A DNA stretch of 7,757 bases from Bacteroidota bacterium (lineage in GTDB: Bacteria > Bacteroidota > Bacteroidia > 2-12-FULL-35-15), in contig JAPLDC010000328.1 in NCBI GenBank assembly GCA_026391935.1, forward strand, positions 1 through 7,757. The letters run 5' to 3'. The position numbers and the translations under genes were made by a program. The notes under the pieces are model-generated. The model worked only from the letters and a program-made list of their open reading frames with translations. It was not told where the DNA came from and ran no database searches. Positions 1-5,782 of the stretch are shown here, in pieces. Each line of letters starts with the position of its first letter. Positions within the stretch are counted from its first letter, which is position 1.

Positions 1-42
1 AACGTTATCAAATTAAGCTTTCCGAAACGAGTGTCATGCCTT

Positions 43-80
43 CCCACACCCTTCGATAAACTCAGGATGACCTCCGCGCA
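43..80 (+). repeat. Bacteroidota-type short palindrome, copy A
   Basis: An imperfect hairpin: stem CACCCT (47-52) pairs with AGGATG (64-69) with one mismatch, around the 11-nt loop TCGATAAACTC (53-63). It has the same 6-11-6 layout as the two repeats that enclose the GIY-YIG gene, and the same orientation as the copy at 1553-1582. Its loop differs from that copy at two positions. Similarity continues outward: both have a CnCAC entry, and both are followed by GAC and then a CGCGCA stretch. It lies downstream of hemH with no gene beside it in view, so it is either a solitary copy or the edge of another unit left of the window. Confidence 0.7.
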
Positions 81-96
81 GTATATGCAGAGTAAA

Positions 97-115
97 GTCG
101 AAGTAGTCGAAATGA
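97..115. repeat. GTCGAA-type short repeat (tandem half-sites)
   Basis: The sequence GTCGAAGTAGTCGAAATGA contains two GTCGAA half-sites nine bases apart. The second, GTCGAAATGA (106-115), recurs at 188-198. On the minus strand, the direction of hemH transcription, it reads TCATTTCGAC. That is a common core of intergenic repeats in this phylum, as far as I recall. No function is assigned; it sits in the hemH 3' spacer. Confidence 0.5.
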
Positions 116-187
116 AAAGCTAAACAAGCGAATGAAAATAATCTTAATTTTCTCAAATGCTTTGATAAATATGATTTCTGTGCTTCT

Positions 188-198
188 GTCGAAATGAC
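188..198. repeat. GTCGAAATGAC short repeat, second copy
   Basis: GTCGAAATGAC here matches 106-115 over ten bases and lies about 20 bases after the hemH stop codon. With copy A (43-80) and the half-sites at 97-115, it makes the whole 1-219 spacer repeat-rich. No protein-coding signal was seen in that spacer. Confidence 0.45.
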
Positions 199-219
199 AA
201 ACTAAAGATGTTAAGGAAA

Positions 220-1239
220 TTAATTACTCGCCTTTAACACCATTTTTTTCAAGGCTTCGATCCATTTTGGAGAATCATTTAAACTTTCCACAAGAGTTAT
301 TTTTTCGCCACCATGTTCCTTGAAAATCTCATTGTATTCTGTTCCAATTTCATAAAGCGTTTCTAAACAGTCGGCAACAAAAGCAGGAGAAAAAACCAAT
401 ATTTTCTTTTTGCCTTCTTTTGCTTTTTCTCTGATCACCTTATCGCTGTATGGCTTTATCCACTTATCATCCAACCGGGACTGAAAAGTAGTTTCATATT
501 TTCCTTCAGGAATATTTAAGCCTTTTACCAGTTGGCGCGTTGTTTCAAAACAATTTGCACGATAACAATATTGATTTTTTTCTGTAATAGAATTACAACA
601 CGTTCCAAAGTTGCAAGAATTTGCTCCGTAATGTGCAGCACCTTTCGTAATATGCCTTTCGGGCAATCCGTGGTAGCTAAAGATCACATAGTCATAATCA
701 TTGATCGTATATTTTTTTGCAACATCCACACAAGCAACAATAAAATCGGGATTGTCATAAAATTTTGATATCACTTCTATTGAAGGAGTCACTTCCCATT
801 TTTGCATTAAGCGAATTGCCTCTGCTACAGATGAACCTGTGCTGGATGATGCATATTGCGGATACAAAGGAATCATAATAATTTTGTCTACGTGCGCTTC
901 ACGCAACTTATTTAAAGCCACTTCGAGACTAGGATTTTTATAACGCATCCCTAACTCAACAACAAAATTTTCGCCTAGTTCTTTTTGAAGCAAGACTTTC
1001 ATTTTATTGCTATTCGTTAACAATGGCGAGCCTTCTTTTGTCCAGATATGCTGATACAATTTCGCTGACTTGGATGAACGAAAGGGAACAATGATACCAT
1101 TCACCAAAATAAAACGACCGACAGGATTAATATCAATTACCCGAGGGTCGTTCAAAAATTGTGTTAAATATTTTCTAACATCCGAAGTCTGAGGGCTATC
1201 GGGCGTTCCAAGATTAATTAAAAGTACACCTGTTTTCAT
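220..1239 (-). CDS. hemH: Ferrochelatase
   Basis: Inserts Fe(II) into protoporphyrin IX to make protoheme, the last step of heme synthesis; it acts in the cytoplasm or at the inner membrane. The 339-residue protein has the family landmarks in order: LLINLGTPDSP (6-16), YPQYASSSTGS (126-136), FSYHGLPERH (187-196) with the catalytic His190, and FSPAFVADCLETLYEI (283-298) with the catalytic Glu293. Full length and ATG start at 1237-1239 fit the family. Two details stand out. A cysteine cluster (C209, C214, C215, C225, C230) follows the catalytic His, in the kind of internal segment where some bacterial ferrochelatases hold a [2Fe-2S] cluster. Cys291 occupies the place of the conserved His before the ETL motif of human ferrochelatase. 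No clear Shine-Dalgarno is visible, which is usual for Bacteroidota. A TA/TG repeat and the palindrome at 1271-1300 lie just upstream, so the promoter is unclear. Confidence 0.97.
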   Translation of the reverse strand: MKTGVLLINLGTPDSPQTSDVRKYLTQFLNDPRVIDINPVGRFILVNGIIVPFRSSKSAKLYQHIWTKEGSPLLTNSNKMKVLLQKELGENFVVELGMRYKNPSLEVALNKLREAHVDKIIMIPLYPQYASSSTGSSVAEAIRLMQKWEVTPSIEVISKFYDNPDFIVACVDVAKKYTINDYDYVIFSYHGLPERHITKGAAHYGANSCNFGTCCNSITEKNQYCYRANCFETTRQLVKGLNIPEGKYETTFQSRLDDKWIKPYSDKVIREKAKEGKKKILVFSPAFVADCLETLYEIGTEYNEIFKEHGGEKITLVESLNDSPKWIEALKKMVLKASN

Positions 1240-1251
1240 TTGTATAATATT

Positions 1252-1270
1252 TATATATATATGTGTGTGT
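1252..1270. repeat. Alternating TA/TG dinucleotide tract
   Basis: Nineteen bases alternate strictly between pyrimidine and purine: about five TA units followed by four TG units. The tract lies between the hemH start codon (1239) and the inverted repeat at 1271-1300, inside the presumed 5' leader or promoter of hemH. Such tracts can change length by slippage. Any effect on hemH is speculation. Confidence 0.7.
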
Positions 1271-1300
1271 TGTCAGTCTGAGCTAGTCGAAGACTGTGCG
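1271..1300 (-). repeat. Left 30-bp inverted repeat of the GIY-YIG unit (copy B)
   Basis: Contains a perfect 6-bp stem, CAGTCT (1274-1279) with AGACTG (1291-1296), and an 11-nt loop GAGCTAGTCGA (1280-1290). Compared with the reverse complement of 1553-1582 it matches at 27 of 30 positions. Two of the differences, at 1276 and 1294, fall on opposite sides of one stem pair and compensate each other. The third, at 1285 in the loop, forms the TAG stop of the GIY-YIG gene on the minus strand. The gene therefore ends inside this repeat. Confidence 0.85.
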
Positions 1301-1540
1301 TTGGATTTTGATTTTGACTTTTCTATTCCATCCTTTTATTTTTTTTTCAAAAGCTATAGCTGAAGTTGAATTGTTAAACATCTCATAAAAATCAATTTTT
1401 AATGGTCTTTTCGTAAAAGTATAACAATTTCTGTTTAACCCTATTTCATGTTGCAGAAATCTTTTTTTCAGATCGTTCGTAACACCGATATAGTATGATT
1501 TATCTGAACACTCCAATATATAAACGTACATTATTTTCAT
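1283..1540 (-). CDS. Small GIY-YIG family nuclease (UPF0213/YhbQ-like)
   Basis: Predicted 85-residue single-domain GIY-YIG endonuclease. The first motif is YVYIL (5-9), the second YYIG (16-19), followed by the TNDLKKR stretch with catalytic-type Arg27, then His31 and the metal-binding Glu65 in FEKKIKGW. All core positions look intact. I chose the ATG at 1538-1540, giving MKIMYVYIL; the ATG at 1529-1531 is a close alternative. The frame stays open to a TTG at 1594, but those extra residues (CHSELVEE and neighbours) are only a translation of the repeat. The C-terminus is short: relatives usually continue after the KGW(S/N)RKKK segment with about 12-20 residues, whereas this one ends RTVFD inside the left repeat. 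The cellular role of these stand-alone proteins is not established. A TAnnTTTG box lies at 1592-1599. Confidence 0.85.
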   Translation of the reverse strand: MKIMYVYILECSDKSYYIGVTNDLKKRFLQHEIGLNRNCYTFTKRPLKIDFYEMFNNSTSAIAFEKKIKGWNRKVKIKIQRTVFD

Positions 1541-1552
1541 AAGCCAAGCCCC

Positions 1553-1582
1553 CGCACACTCTTCGACAAGCTCAGAGTGACA
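1553..1582 (+). repeat. Right 30-bp inverted repeat of the GIY-YIG unit (copy C)
   Basis: Contains a perfect 6-bp stem, CACTCT (1557-1562) with AGAGTG (1574-1579), around the 11-nt loop TCGACAAGCTC (1563-1573). It is the inverted partner of 1271-1300. The TTCGACAAGCTCAG core is the common form of a dispersed palindrome in Bacteroidota genomes. Read through on the minus strand it encodes CHSELVEE, a string that I recall as a frequent sign of over-extended gene starts in this phylum. It overlaps the 5' leader of the GIY-YIG gene, so its transcript could form a hairpin upstream of that gene. Confidence 0.85.
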
Positions 1583-1591
1583 GCGCGCATC

Positions 1592-1599
1592 CAAAATTA
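1592..1599 (-). promoter_or_regulatory. Putative Bacteroidota -7 promoter box for the GIY-YIG gene
   Basis: The minus strand reads TAATTTTG, an exact match to the TAnnTTTG -7 consensus of Bacteroidota. It lies about 50 bases upstream of the chosen ATG and just outside the right repeat. The 14 bases 1591-1604 are identical to 3931-3944 ahead of the DUF6973-like gene, which supports a promoter role. No convincing -33 element was found. Confidence 0.4.
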
Positions 1600-1664
1600 A
1601 TATTCATTTTTTTCTAAACCTAAATTTACTATGTGACTCAGTGGAAAAAAATCGAAATCAAAAA

Positions 1665-3263
1665 TTAGGTCTTCTTGACAATTCGGAATCGGATCAACCA
1701 TGAATAAATGATCAATACCAATGCTATATACATTGCTATTCGTCCAATATAATCACCAAAACGTGTATAAAAAGTAAGCTCGCTTTTTAATTCGATATTA
1801 CCAGCAATAACAGCAGGTACCCAATAATCAGTGGCTTGCAAAATTTCTCCAGAAGGATTTATAAAACAAGAGATGCCCGTATTTCCAGAACGCGCGATCC
1901 ATCTACGATTTTCTATTGCTCGCAATCTACCTAATTTTAAATGTTGAATATGCCCAGGAGTATTCCCCCACCAGCCATCGTTAGTTATGATGGTAATAAA
2001 ATTTGCTCCGTTATTAATATAATTCGCAATAAACTCGCCGTAAACACTTTCATAACAAATCACAGGAGCAACCTTTGTCGGATTATTAGTTGAATTAAAA
2101 ACCGTTCTTTCTGCTTGTGGACCTAAGCTACCAGTTGTCCCTCCCATTTCAAGAGCAAATTTATCCAGGTATTTCAAAACAAATTGGAAAGGCATTTGTT
2201 CAACTCCCGGTACCAATTTTGATTTATGATATTTCTGAATTTGTTTTCCATCATCAATTTGAAGTGCGGTATTATAGGCATCATAATAGCCCTCATCACC
2301 TGTATATTTGCGTGCAGTGGGAGATAATTTTTCTCCTGGCTTGAATGATTTATAAGTAGATGCGCCTACGACCATTTTTAATTTCGGAAACTTAGCAAGA
2401 AACTTTCTGATAGTAATTATGGAACTTGTTTGTTCCATATCCTCTTCCCAGATATCTTCAATCAAAGCCGTTTCGGGCATTACAATATAATTGGTTGTTG
2501 AATCTGTTTTTTGAGCAGCAAGTTTCAGCATTTTATCTAATTGCTCAGCATATGTTCCTGTAAACTTTTCGTTGTAAGGATCGATATTCGGTTGAACAAT
2601 CACGACCTTTTGTTCCTTAGCCGGATCGACAGACAAAGATTTTGTATAATAGAGAAGGGAAACAGAAACAATGATTGGTAAAATAATTACTGCAACTAAT
2701 GCAATAATTTTCTTTTTATTAACGGAATAAATCAGACAGGAAAACAGCAGACAATTAATAACAAGTACCCACAAGCTTCCACCAAAAACCCCTGTGTATT
2801 CATACCATTGTATCAAACTAACATTATCAGCAAAGCCATTCCCTATAGTAAGCCAGGGCCATGTTATCTGGTCTCCATGATACAAAAATTCGAAGGTTAT
2901 CCATAATGAAATAAATGTCAGATATCCCCATTTTTCACCAATTCTCTTTTTTACTTTATGAAAAAATAAAAAAACAACAGCCATAAAGAGTGCATTAAAA
3001 ATAATAGCCATCATAGCCCCACCCATAGAAGCATTTTTTATCCACCAGGTGGTAATAATGTTCCATGTAATAAAAGCAAGGTATGCGGTAAAAAAAAGTG
3101 TCCTTGCTTTGTATTTATCCGGATTCAGAAAAACCGTGTGCTCAACAACTAACAAAGGAATAAATGCAACAAAGAGCAATGGGATCCAGCCATGAGGAAA
3201 CCATGCGAATGCTAACAACAAACCTGTCAGGATTGATAAGAGATATAATTGGTATTTTTTCAC
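1665..3263 (-). CDS. lnt: Apolipoprotein N-acyltransferase
   Basis: Transfers an acyl chain from phospholipid to the free amino group of the N-terminal cysteine of apolipoproteins, the last step of lipoprotein maturation; an inner-membrane enzyme with its catalytic domain facing the periplasm. The 532-residue protein (E. coli Lnt is 512) has several hydrophobic segments across residues 5-205, then a nitrilase-fold domain from about 217 to 490, and a final membrane segment near 507-525. The catalytic triad is visible: Glu264 in MPETA, Lys347 in YHKSKLVPGVE (with Glu355 at the place of E. coli Glu343) and Cys403 in VICYESVYGE. TNDGWWGN (427-434) and the RAIENRRW stretch (447-455) are also family marks. 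The start is GTG at 3261-3263, because a stop codon directly precedes it in frame and the next residues form the expected first membrane helix. It lies 28 bases after the DUF6973-like gene and is probably co-transcribed with it. Confidence 0.97.
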   Translation of the reverse strand: MKKYQLYLLSILTGLLLAFAWFPHGWIPLLFVAFIPLLVVEHTVFLNPDKYKARTLFFTAYLAFITWNIITTWWIKNASMGGAMMAIIFNALFMAVVFLFFHKVKKRIGEKWGYLTFISLWITFEFLYHGDQITWPWLTIGNGFADNVSLIQWYEYTGVFGGSLWVLVINCLLFSCLIYSVNKKKIIALVAVIILPIIVSVSLLYYTKSLSVDPAKEQKVVIVQPNIDPYNEKFTGTYAEQLDKMLKLAAQKTDSTTNYIVMPETALIEDIWEEDMEQTSSIITIRKFLAKFPKLKMVVGASTYKSFKPGEKLSPTARKYTGDEGYYDAYNTALQIDDGKQIQKYHKSKLVPGVEQMPFQFVLKYLDKFALEMGGTTGSLGPQAERTVFNSTNNPTKVAPVICYESVYGEFIANYINNGANFITIITNDGWWGNTPGHIQHLKLGRLRAIENRRWIARSGNTGISCFINPSGEILQATDYWVPAVIAGNIELKSELTFYTRFGDYIGRIAMYIALVLIIYSWLIRFRIVKKT

Positions 3264-3291
3264 TTAAATTTTGGTGACAAAGATAACAAAA

Positions 3292-3903
3292 TCAATGTGA
3301 GAATGAAGCTCTTGTACATTTTGGAATATTCCATTTTCCTTTCCATTCATTTATTGAAATAACAGCTCCGTTACAAGTCAAGAAATTCCCTTTTTCATCC
3401 TTTTTGATAATTGTGAGTTTCCCATCAGCCAAGGCATCCAAAACCTTCTTCTGAACATCGGCTTTCGAAATAATCTCATTTTTATTCACCAATGAAACAC
3501 CAAATGCATTATTACGGAGATCCATTACAGAACTTATTGAATCAGGCAAAATTGCATCTTCCAAAGCGTGTTTCTTGTATTGAAGATAATTGCCTTTTTC
3601 ATGAGCTTTACCAAGTCTTAATGTCTGGGTACTTCCAATTTTCAAAGCAATTGAAGCCATCCAATAGGTGTGTTTGAATGCATCCAGATTGCCTCCGTTA
3701 TTATCGACACCTATCACCCCATTTTGTTTTATGGAATCAACAACTAACAACACTTCTTTTGTAATTTTTGATGCTTTTTTGGCTTTAACAGGATGAAATA
3801 TCACCCAGCATTTTTCGGGACGAGAAAGTTTTTTAAAGGATGACTGTGCCATCAGCATCGAATATGAAAAGAGAAGAATCAAGAAGAAAAATTGTTTGAA
3901 CAT
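3292..3903 (-). CDS. Exported DUF6973-like protein
   Basis: A 203-residue protein of unknown function. Residues 1-19 form a signal peptide (hydrophobic FFFLILLFSYSMLM, likely cut before Gln20 in MAQSS). With no cysteine at the cleavage site it is not a lipoprotein; a periplasmic or secreted location is inferred. Conserved-looking blocks are PEKCWVIFHP (29-38), DNNGGNLDAFKHTYWMA (67-83), LGKAHEKGNY (97-106), LPDSISSVMDLRNN (119-132) and WKGKWNIPKC (187-196). This pattern, with the DAF(R/K)H and AHE histidines, fits the DUF6973 family as I remember it; the His, Asp and Glu residues suggest an enzyme or metal site, which is unproven. I chose the ATG at 3901-3903, since the longer frame to 3915 would begin with TTG and add four residues before the signal peptide. 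It is the first gene of a likely operon with lnt. Confidence 0.8.
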   Translation of the reverse strand: MFKQFFFLILLFSYSMLMAQSSFKKLSRPEKCWVIFHPVKAKKASKITKEVLLVVDSIKQNGVIGVDNNGGNLDAFKHTYWMASIALKIGSTQTLRLGKAHEKGNYLQYKKHALEDAILPDSISSVMDLRNNAFGVSLVNKNEIISKADVQKKVLDALADGKLTIIKKDEKGNFLTCNGAVISINEWKGKWNIPKCTRASFSH

Positions 3904-3931
3904 ATTTACTGTCAATTCATATAAATAGTAC

Positions 3932-3939
3932 CAAAATTA
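3932..3939 (-). promoter_or_regulatory. Putative -7 box for the DUF6973-lnt transcript
   Basis: The minus strand reads TAATTTTG, matching TAnnTTTG, about 29 bases upstream of the ATG at 3903. The surrounding 14 bases (3931-3944) are repeated exactly at 1591-1604. A -33 element is not obvious. The box is only eight bases from a plus-strand box, so the two divergent promoters would compete for space. Confidence 0.45.
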
Positions 3940-3947
3940 ATATTAAT

Positions 3948-3955
3948 TACATTTG
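3948..3955 (+). promoter_or_regulatory. Putative -7 box for the glycosyltransferase gene
   Basis: TACATTTG matches the TAnnTTTG consensus and ends 18 bases before the ATG at 3974, which predicts a very short leader. No clear -33 TTG element lies at the expected distance upstream. It is the only consensus match in the correct orientation within this 70-bp spacer. Confidence 0.45.
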
Positions 3956-3973
3956 TATGGCTGAAATAAAAAC

Positions 3974-5512
3974 ATGAGCAAAAAATTATTTTTTCTACTA
4001 CTTCTAGTACATATAATTGCCTGGCTTGCCTTAAAACCTGTTTGGCCTTTCAGCGATGATTATTGGTATGCCTTTCAGGCGCATAATTTTTCGGAAGGAT
4101 CTGTTAATTTAACATACAACCAGTTTCAAAATAGGGTTGGCGTATATTTTCCGACAAGCTTACTTTATTACTTCTTTAAAACAAATCCATATACAATAGC
4201 TTTGTGGCCGCTTATAGCCAGTTGCCTGACAATTTCGGTTGTCTTCCTGTTTCTTGAAAGGACAACCAATAGTACTATTGCATTAATCAGCGCCTTTTTA
4301 ATTGCGGTCAATACAACACAGATCACCTATTCTATCGCGCTATTCCCTGATCTGATCGTCGCCCTATTTTGCATTACAACTATATTGCTACTTAATTACG
4401 GAAGGCAAAATCAAAAGATAATTTATCCTGTTCTATTGAATATATCTTTTTTGGTAGGATTTTTCACCAAGGAAACCATCGTTTTGATAGTACCCTTTAT
4501 TCTTCTTGTTTTATTTTATGATCTGAGTAAAAAGCAAAATAGTTTATTTTGGAAAAGAACTATTTCACTAGGACTTTGCTCAGCACTCCTACACTTTCTG
4601 ATATACTTCAGTTTAACCGGAGATGCTTTTTTCAGGTTCAGATCTTTACTGGATTTCAATAATAAATTTATGAGTGCCGAAGTAAGTTCATATATTGAAT
4701 CGTCTTACAGTTCAAATATTTTTACTTGGCTCAATGGAGAATTTGGATATTTATTTATTTTAATATTTGCCTTATTCGCATTTTTAAAAGCAAAAGAAAG
4801 ACCCAAAAATGATCTTTATTTTTTTGTTACCATTTACACATTTGTCTTATTAACTGAATTCATTATTTTGTTCCATACCGAAAAATACGGTATGCTTTTT
4901 AGAGTAGACAGACTATGGATAATGACAATTGCTCCCCTATCAGTATTGTCGGCATTTCACATTTCGAAAGGCAAGAATGAATTTTATTTTTATTTAATGC
5001 TTGTATTTTTTATACTTTGTTTGTATAATTTTTATGCGATCTCTTTTAACAGGTCAGTACTATTCGGGGCATTCTTTTTGGCATCAGTATTTTCTTTTTA
5101 TTTAAAACGAAAAAATAAAAATTGGCAATTTCTGCTGTTAGTTCCATTTTTGATCTTGGCGACCCACTTCATTTATAATAATACGAATTATCGTTTTGCT
5201 TCCTTGAGTTCAGGAAATATAATTAAAGAGCAATTGGATGCTTTAAATATGTCCGATAATTCAGAAAAAAAAATAATTTATACGGATAAAGCTCTCGCTG
5301 AAAACCATATTGTTTACAATAACTTTAAAGAATATCCGAATTTATTATTCCATCCATTTGATAAATATGATTCCTTGGAACAGCCAACGGACCTTTATGT
5401 AATTGTGAATTCTGAGGAAGTTAAAATTCCTGATTTTATTTTGAACTCTTCGAAAAAATGGGAGAAGAAATATGATGCAGGAAAGTTGTTGATTTATAAG
5501 AAAAGTGAATGA
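3974..5512 (+). CDS. GT-C type membrane glycosyltransferase (ArnT/PMT-like)
   Basis: A 512-residue integral membrane protein, likely using a polyprenyl-phosphate sugar donor on the periplasmic side of the inner membrane. Visible features are a first helix at 4-21, then the acidic pair Asp28-Asp29 in PFSDDYWYA at the start of the first outer loop, the usual position of the catalytic Asp in GT-C enzymes. About 11-12 more hydrophobic segments run to residue 400. The segment ALFPDLIVALF (122-132) resembles the ArnT/PMT family's LLPDPLLAFF-like helix, and GFFTKETIVLIVPF (162-175) resembles its 'LTKG' region. A charged, soluble tail of about 110 residues (402-512) follows the last helix. Donor and acceptor cannot be told from sequence. 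It is transcribed alone, divergent from DUF6973-lnt and convergent with the PorU2-like gene. A related polymerase or flippase is less likely because of the Asp pair and helix layout. Confidence 0.72.
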   Translation: MSKKLFFLLLLVHIIAWLALKPVWPFSDDYWYAFQAHNFSEGSVNLTYNQFQNRVGVYFPTSLLYYFFKTNPYTIALWPLIASCLTISVVFLFLERTTNSTIALISAFLIAVNTTQITYSIALFPDLIVALFCITTILLLNYGRQNQKIIYPVLLNISFLVGFFTKETIVLIVPFILLVLFYDLSKKQNSLFWKRTISLGLCSALLHFLIYFSLTGDAFFRFRSLLDFNNKFMSAEVSSYIESSYSSNIFTWLNGEFGYLFILIFALFAFLKAKERPKNDLYFFVTIYTFVLLTEFIILFHTEKYGMLFRVDRLWIMTIAPLSVLSAFHISKGKNEFYFYLMLVFFILCLYNFYAISFNRSVLFGAFFLASVFSFYLKRKNKNWQFLLLVPFLILATHFIYNNTNYRFASLSSGNIIKEQLDALNMSDNSEKKIIYTDKALAENHIVYNNFKEYPNLLFHPFDKYDSLEQPTDLYVIVNSEEVKIPDFILNSSKKWEKKYDAGKLLIYKKSE

Positions 5513-5545
5513 ACATTCTTCTTCTTTCTGTTTTACATTAACATT

Positions 5546-5577
5546 TTTCTTTCTTTTGCTTCTCCAAAAGAAAGAAA
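5546..5577. repeat. Perfect 13-bp hairpin in the convergent spacer
   Basis: TTTCTTTCTTTTG (5546-5558) pairs perfectly with CAAAAGAAAGAAA (5565-5577) around a 6-nt loop. It begins 34 bases after the glycosyltransferase stop. It could end transcription from one or both convergent genes, but the stem is AT-rich and no T-run directly follows on either strand, so it is not a standard intrinsic terminator. Pyrimidine/purine hairpins of this kind recur between genes in Bacteroidota, as I recall. Confidence 0.6.
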
Positions 5578-5591
5578 CAAAGAAAAAGAGA

Positions 5592-5676
5592 CCACGAAAA
5601 CCAACTACATTTTTTTCTTTCACACAATCCTCTCGCATTTGCAGCCTGAAAAAATTGCAGTTCGCACTTTTCGTGG
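5592..5676. repeat. 85-bp inverted-repeat element with 9-bp arms
   Basis: CCACGAAAA (5592-5600) is perfectly complementary to TTTTCGTGG (5668-5676). The interior holds two TTGCAG direct repeats, near 5640 and 5655. It starts 15 bases after the hairpin at 5546-5577 and may belong to the same composite intergenic element. Small frames on both strands cross it but have low-complexity translations and no family resemblance. Confidence 0.5.
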
Positions 5677-5705
5677 ACGTCAGCCGCACCGGAGCAAATT
5701 AGCCT

Positions 5706-5729
5706 TTTTACAAGAACGAATTTGTAAAA
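5706..5729. repeat. 8-bp hairpin near the end of the PorU2-like gene
   Basis: TTTTACAA (5706-5713) pairs with TTGTAAAA (5722-5729) around an 8-nt loop, about 54 bases past the stop codon of the minus-strand gene. It could serve as a weak 3' end structure for that transcript. The stem is AT-rich and no T-run follows it, so terminator function is uncertain. Confidence 0.4.
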
Positions 5730-5782
5730 TTGGCAGCTAGTATTGATCGCATTCTGTTTCTATTTAATAAAAAGAAAAGTAA

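Larger units (their letters stand above)
1271..1582 (-). mobile_element. Candidate cassette: GIY-YIG gene between inverted palindromes
   Basis: A 312-bp unit is bounded by 30-bp inverted repeats (27/30 identical), each a hairpin, and filled almost entirely by a small GIY-YIG nuclease gene. It sits between lnt and hemH. The layout recalls REP sequences mobilised by their associated RAYT proteins, but here with a GIY-YIG nuclease. No clear target-site duplication is visible: the flanks are alternating TG on the left and GCGCGC on the right. There is no transposase gene. It could instead be a nuclease gene that happens to lie between two copies of a dispersed repeat. The repeats are seen directly; mobility is inferred. 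Confidence 0.35.

Noticed and set aside
532..768. Plus-strand frame inside hemH
   Set aside because: It is antisense to a fully conserved ferrochelatase, has no domain features and is best explained as a shadow.
1261..1592. Target-site duplication around the GIY-YIG unit
   Set aside because: The left flank (TG alternation) and right flank (GCGCGC) share no direct repeat that I can support.
1541..1594. N-terminal extension of the GIY-YIG gene to a TTG at 1594
   Set aside because: The added residues are a translation of the palindrome, the start would be TTG inside a TAnnTTTG box, and the GIY-YIG domain starts properly at the ATG at 1540.
2117..2344. Plus-strand frame inside lnt
   Set aside because: Antisense to the conserved nitrilase domain, with no independent coding evidence.
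3492..3677. Plus-strand frame inside the DUF6973-like gene
   Set aside because: Antisense shadow over the most conserved part of that gene.
5546..5577. Standard Rho-independent terminator
   Set aside because: The stem is nearly all A/T and no T-run follows directly on either strand, so it is listed as a repeat only.
5345..5702. Open frames on both strands across the convergent spacer (minus 5345-5689 and plus 5505-5702)
   Set aside because: They overlap the end of the glycosyltransferase gene or lie wholly in the hairpin-rich spacer, have low-complexity Lys/Phe-rich translations and resemble no family.
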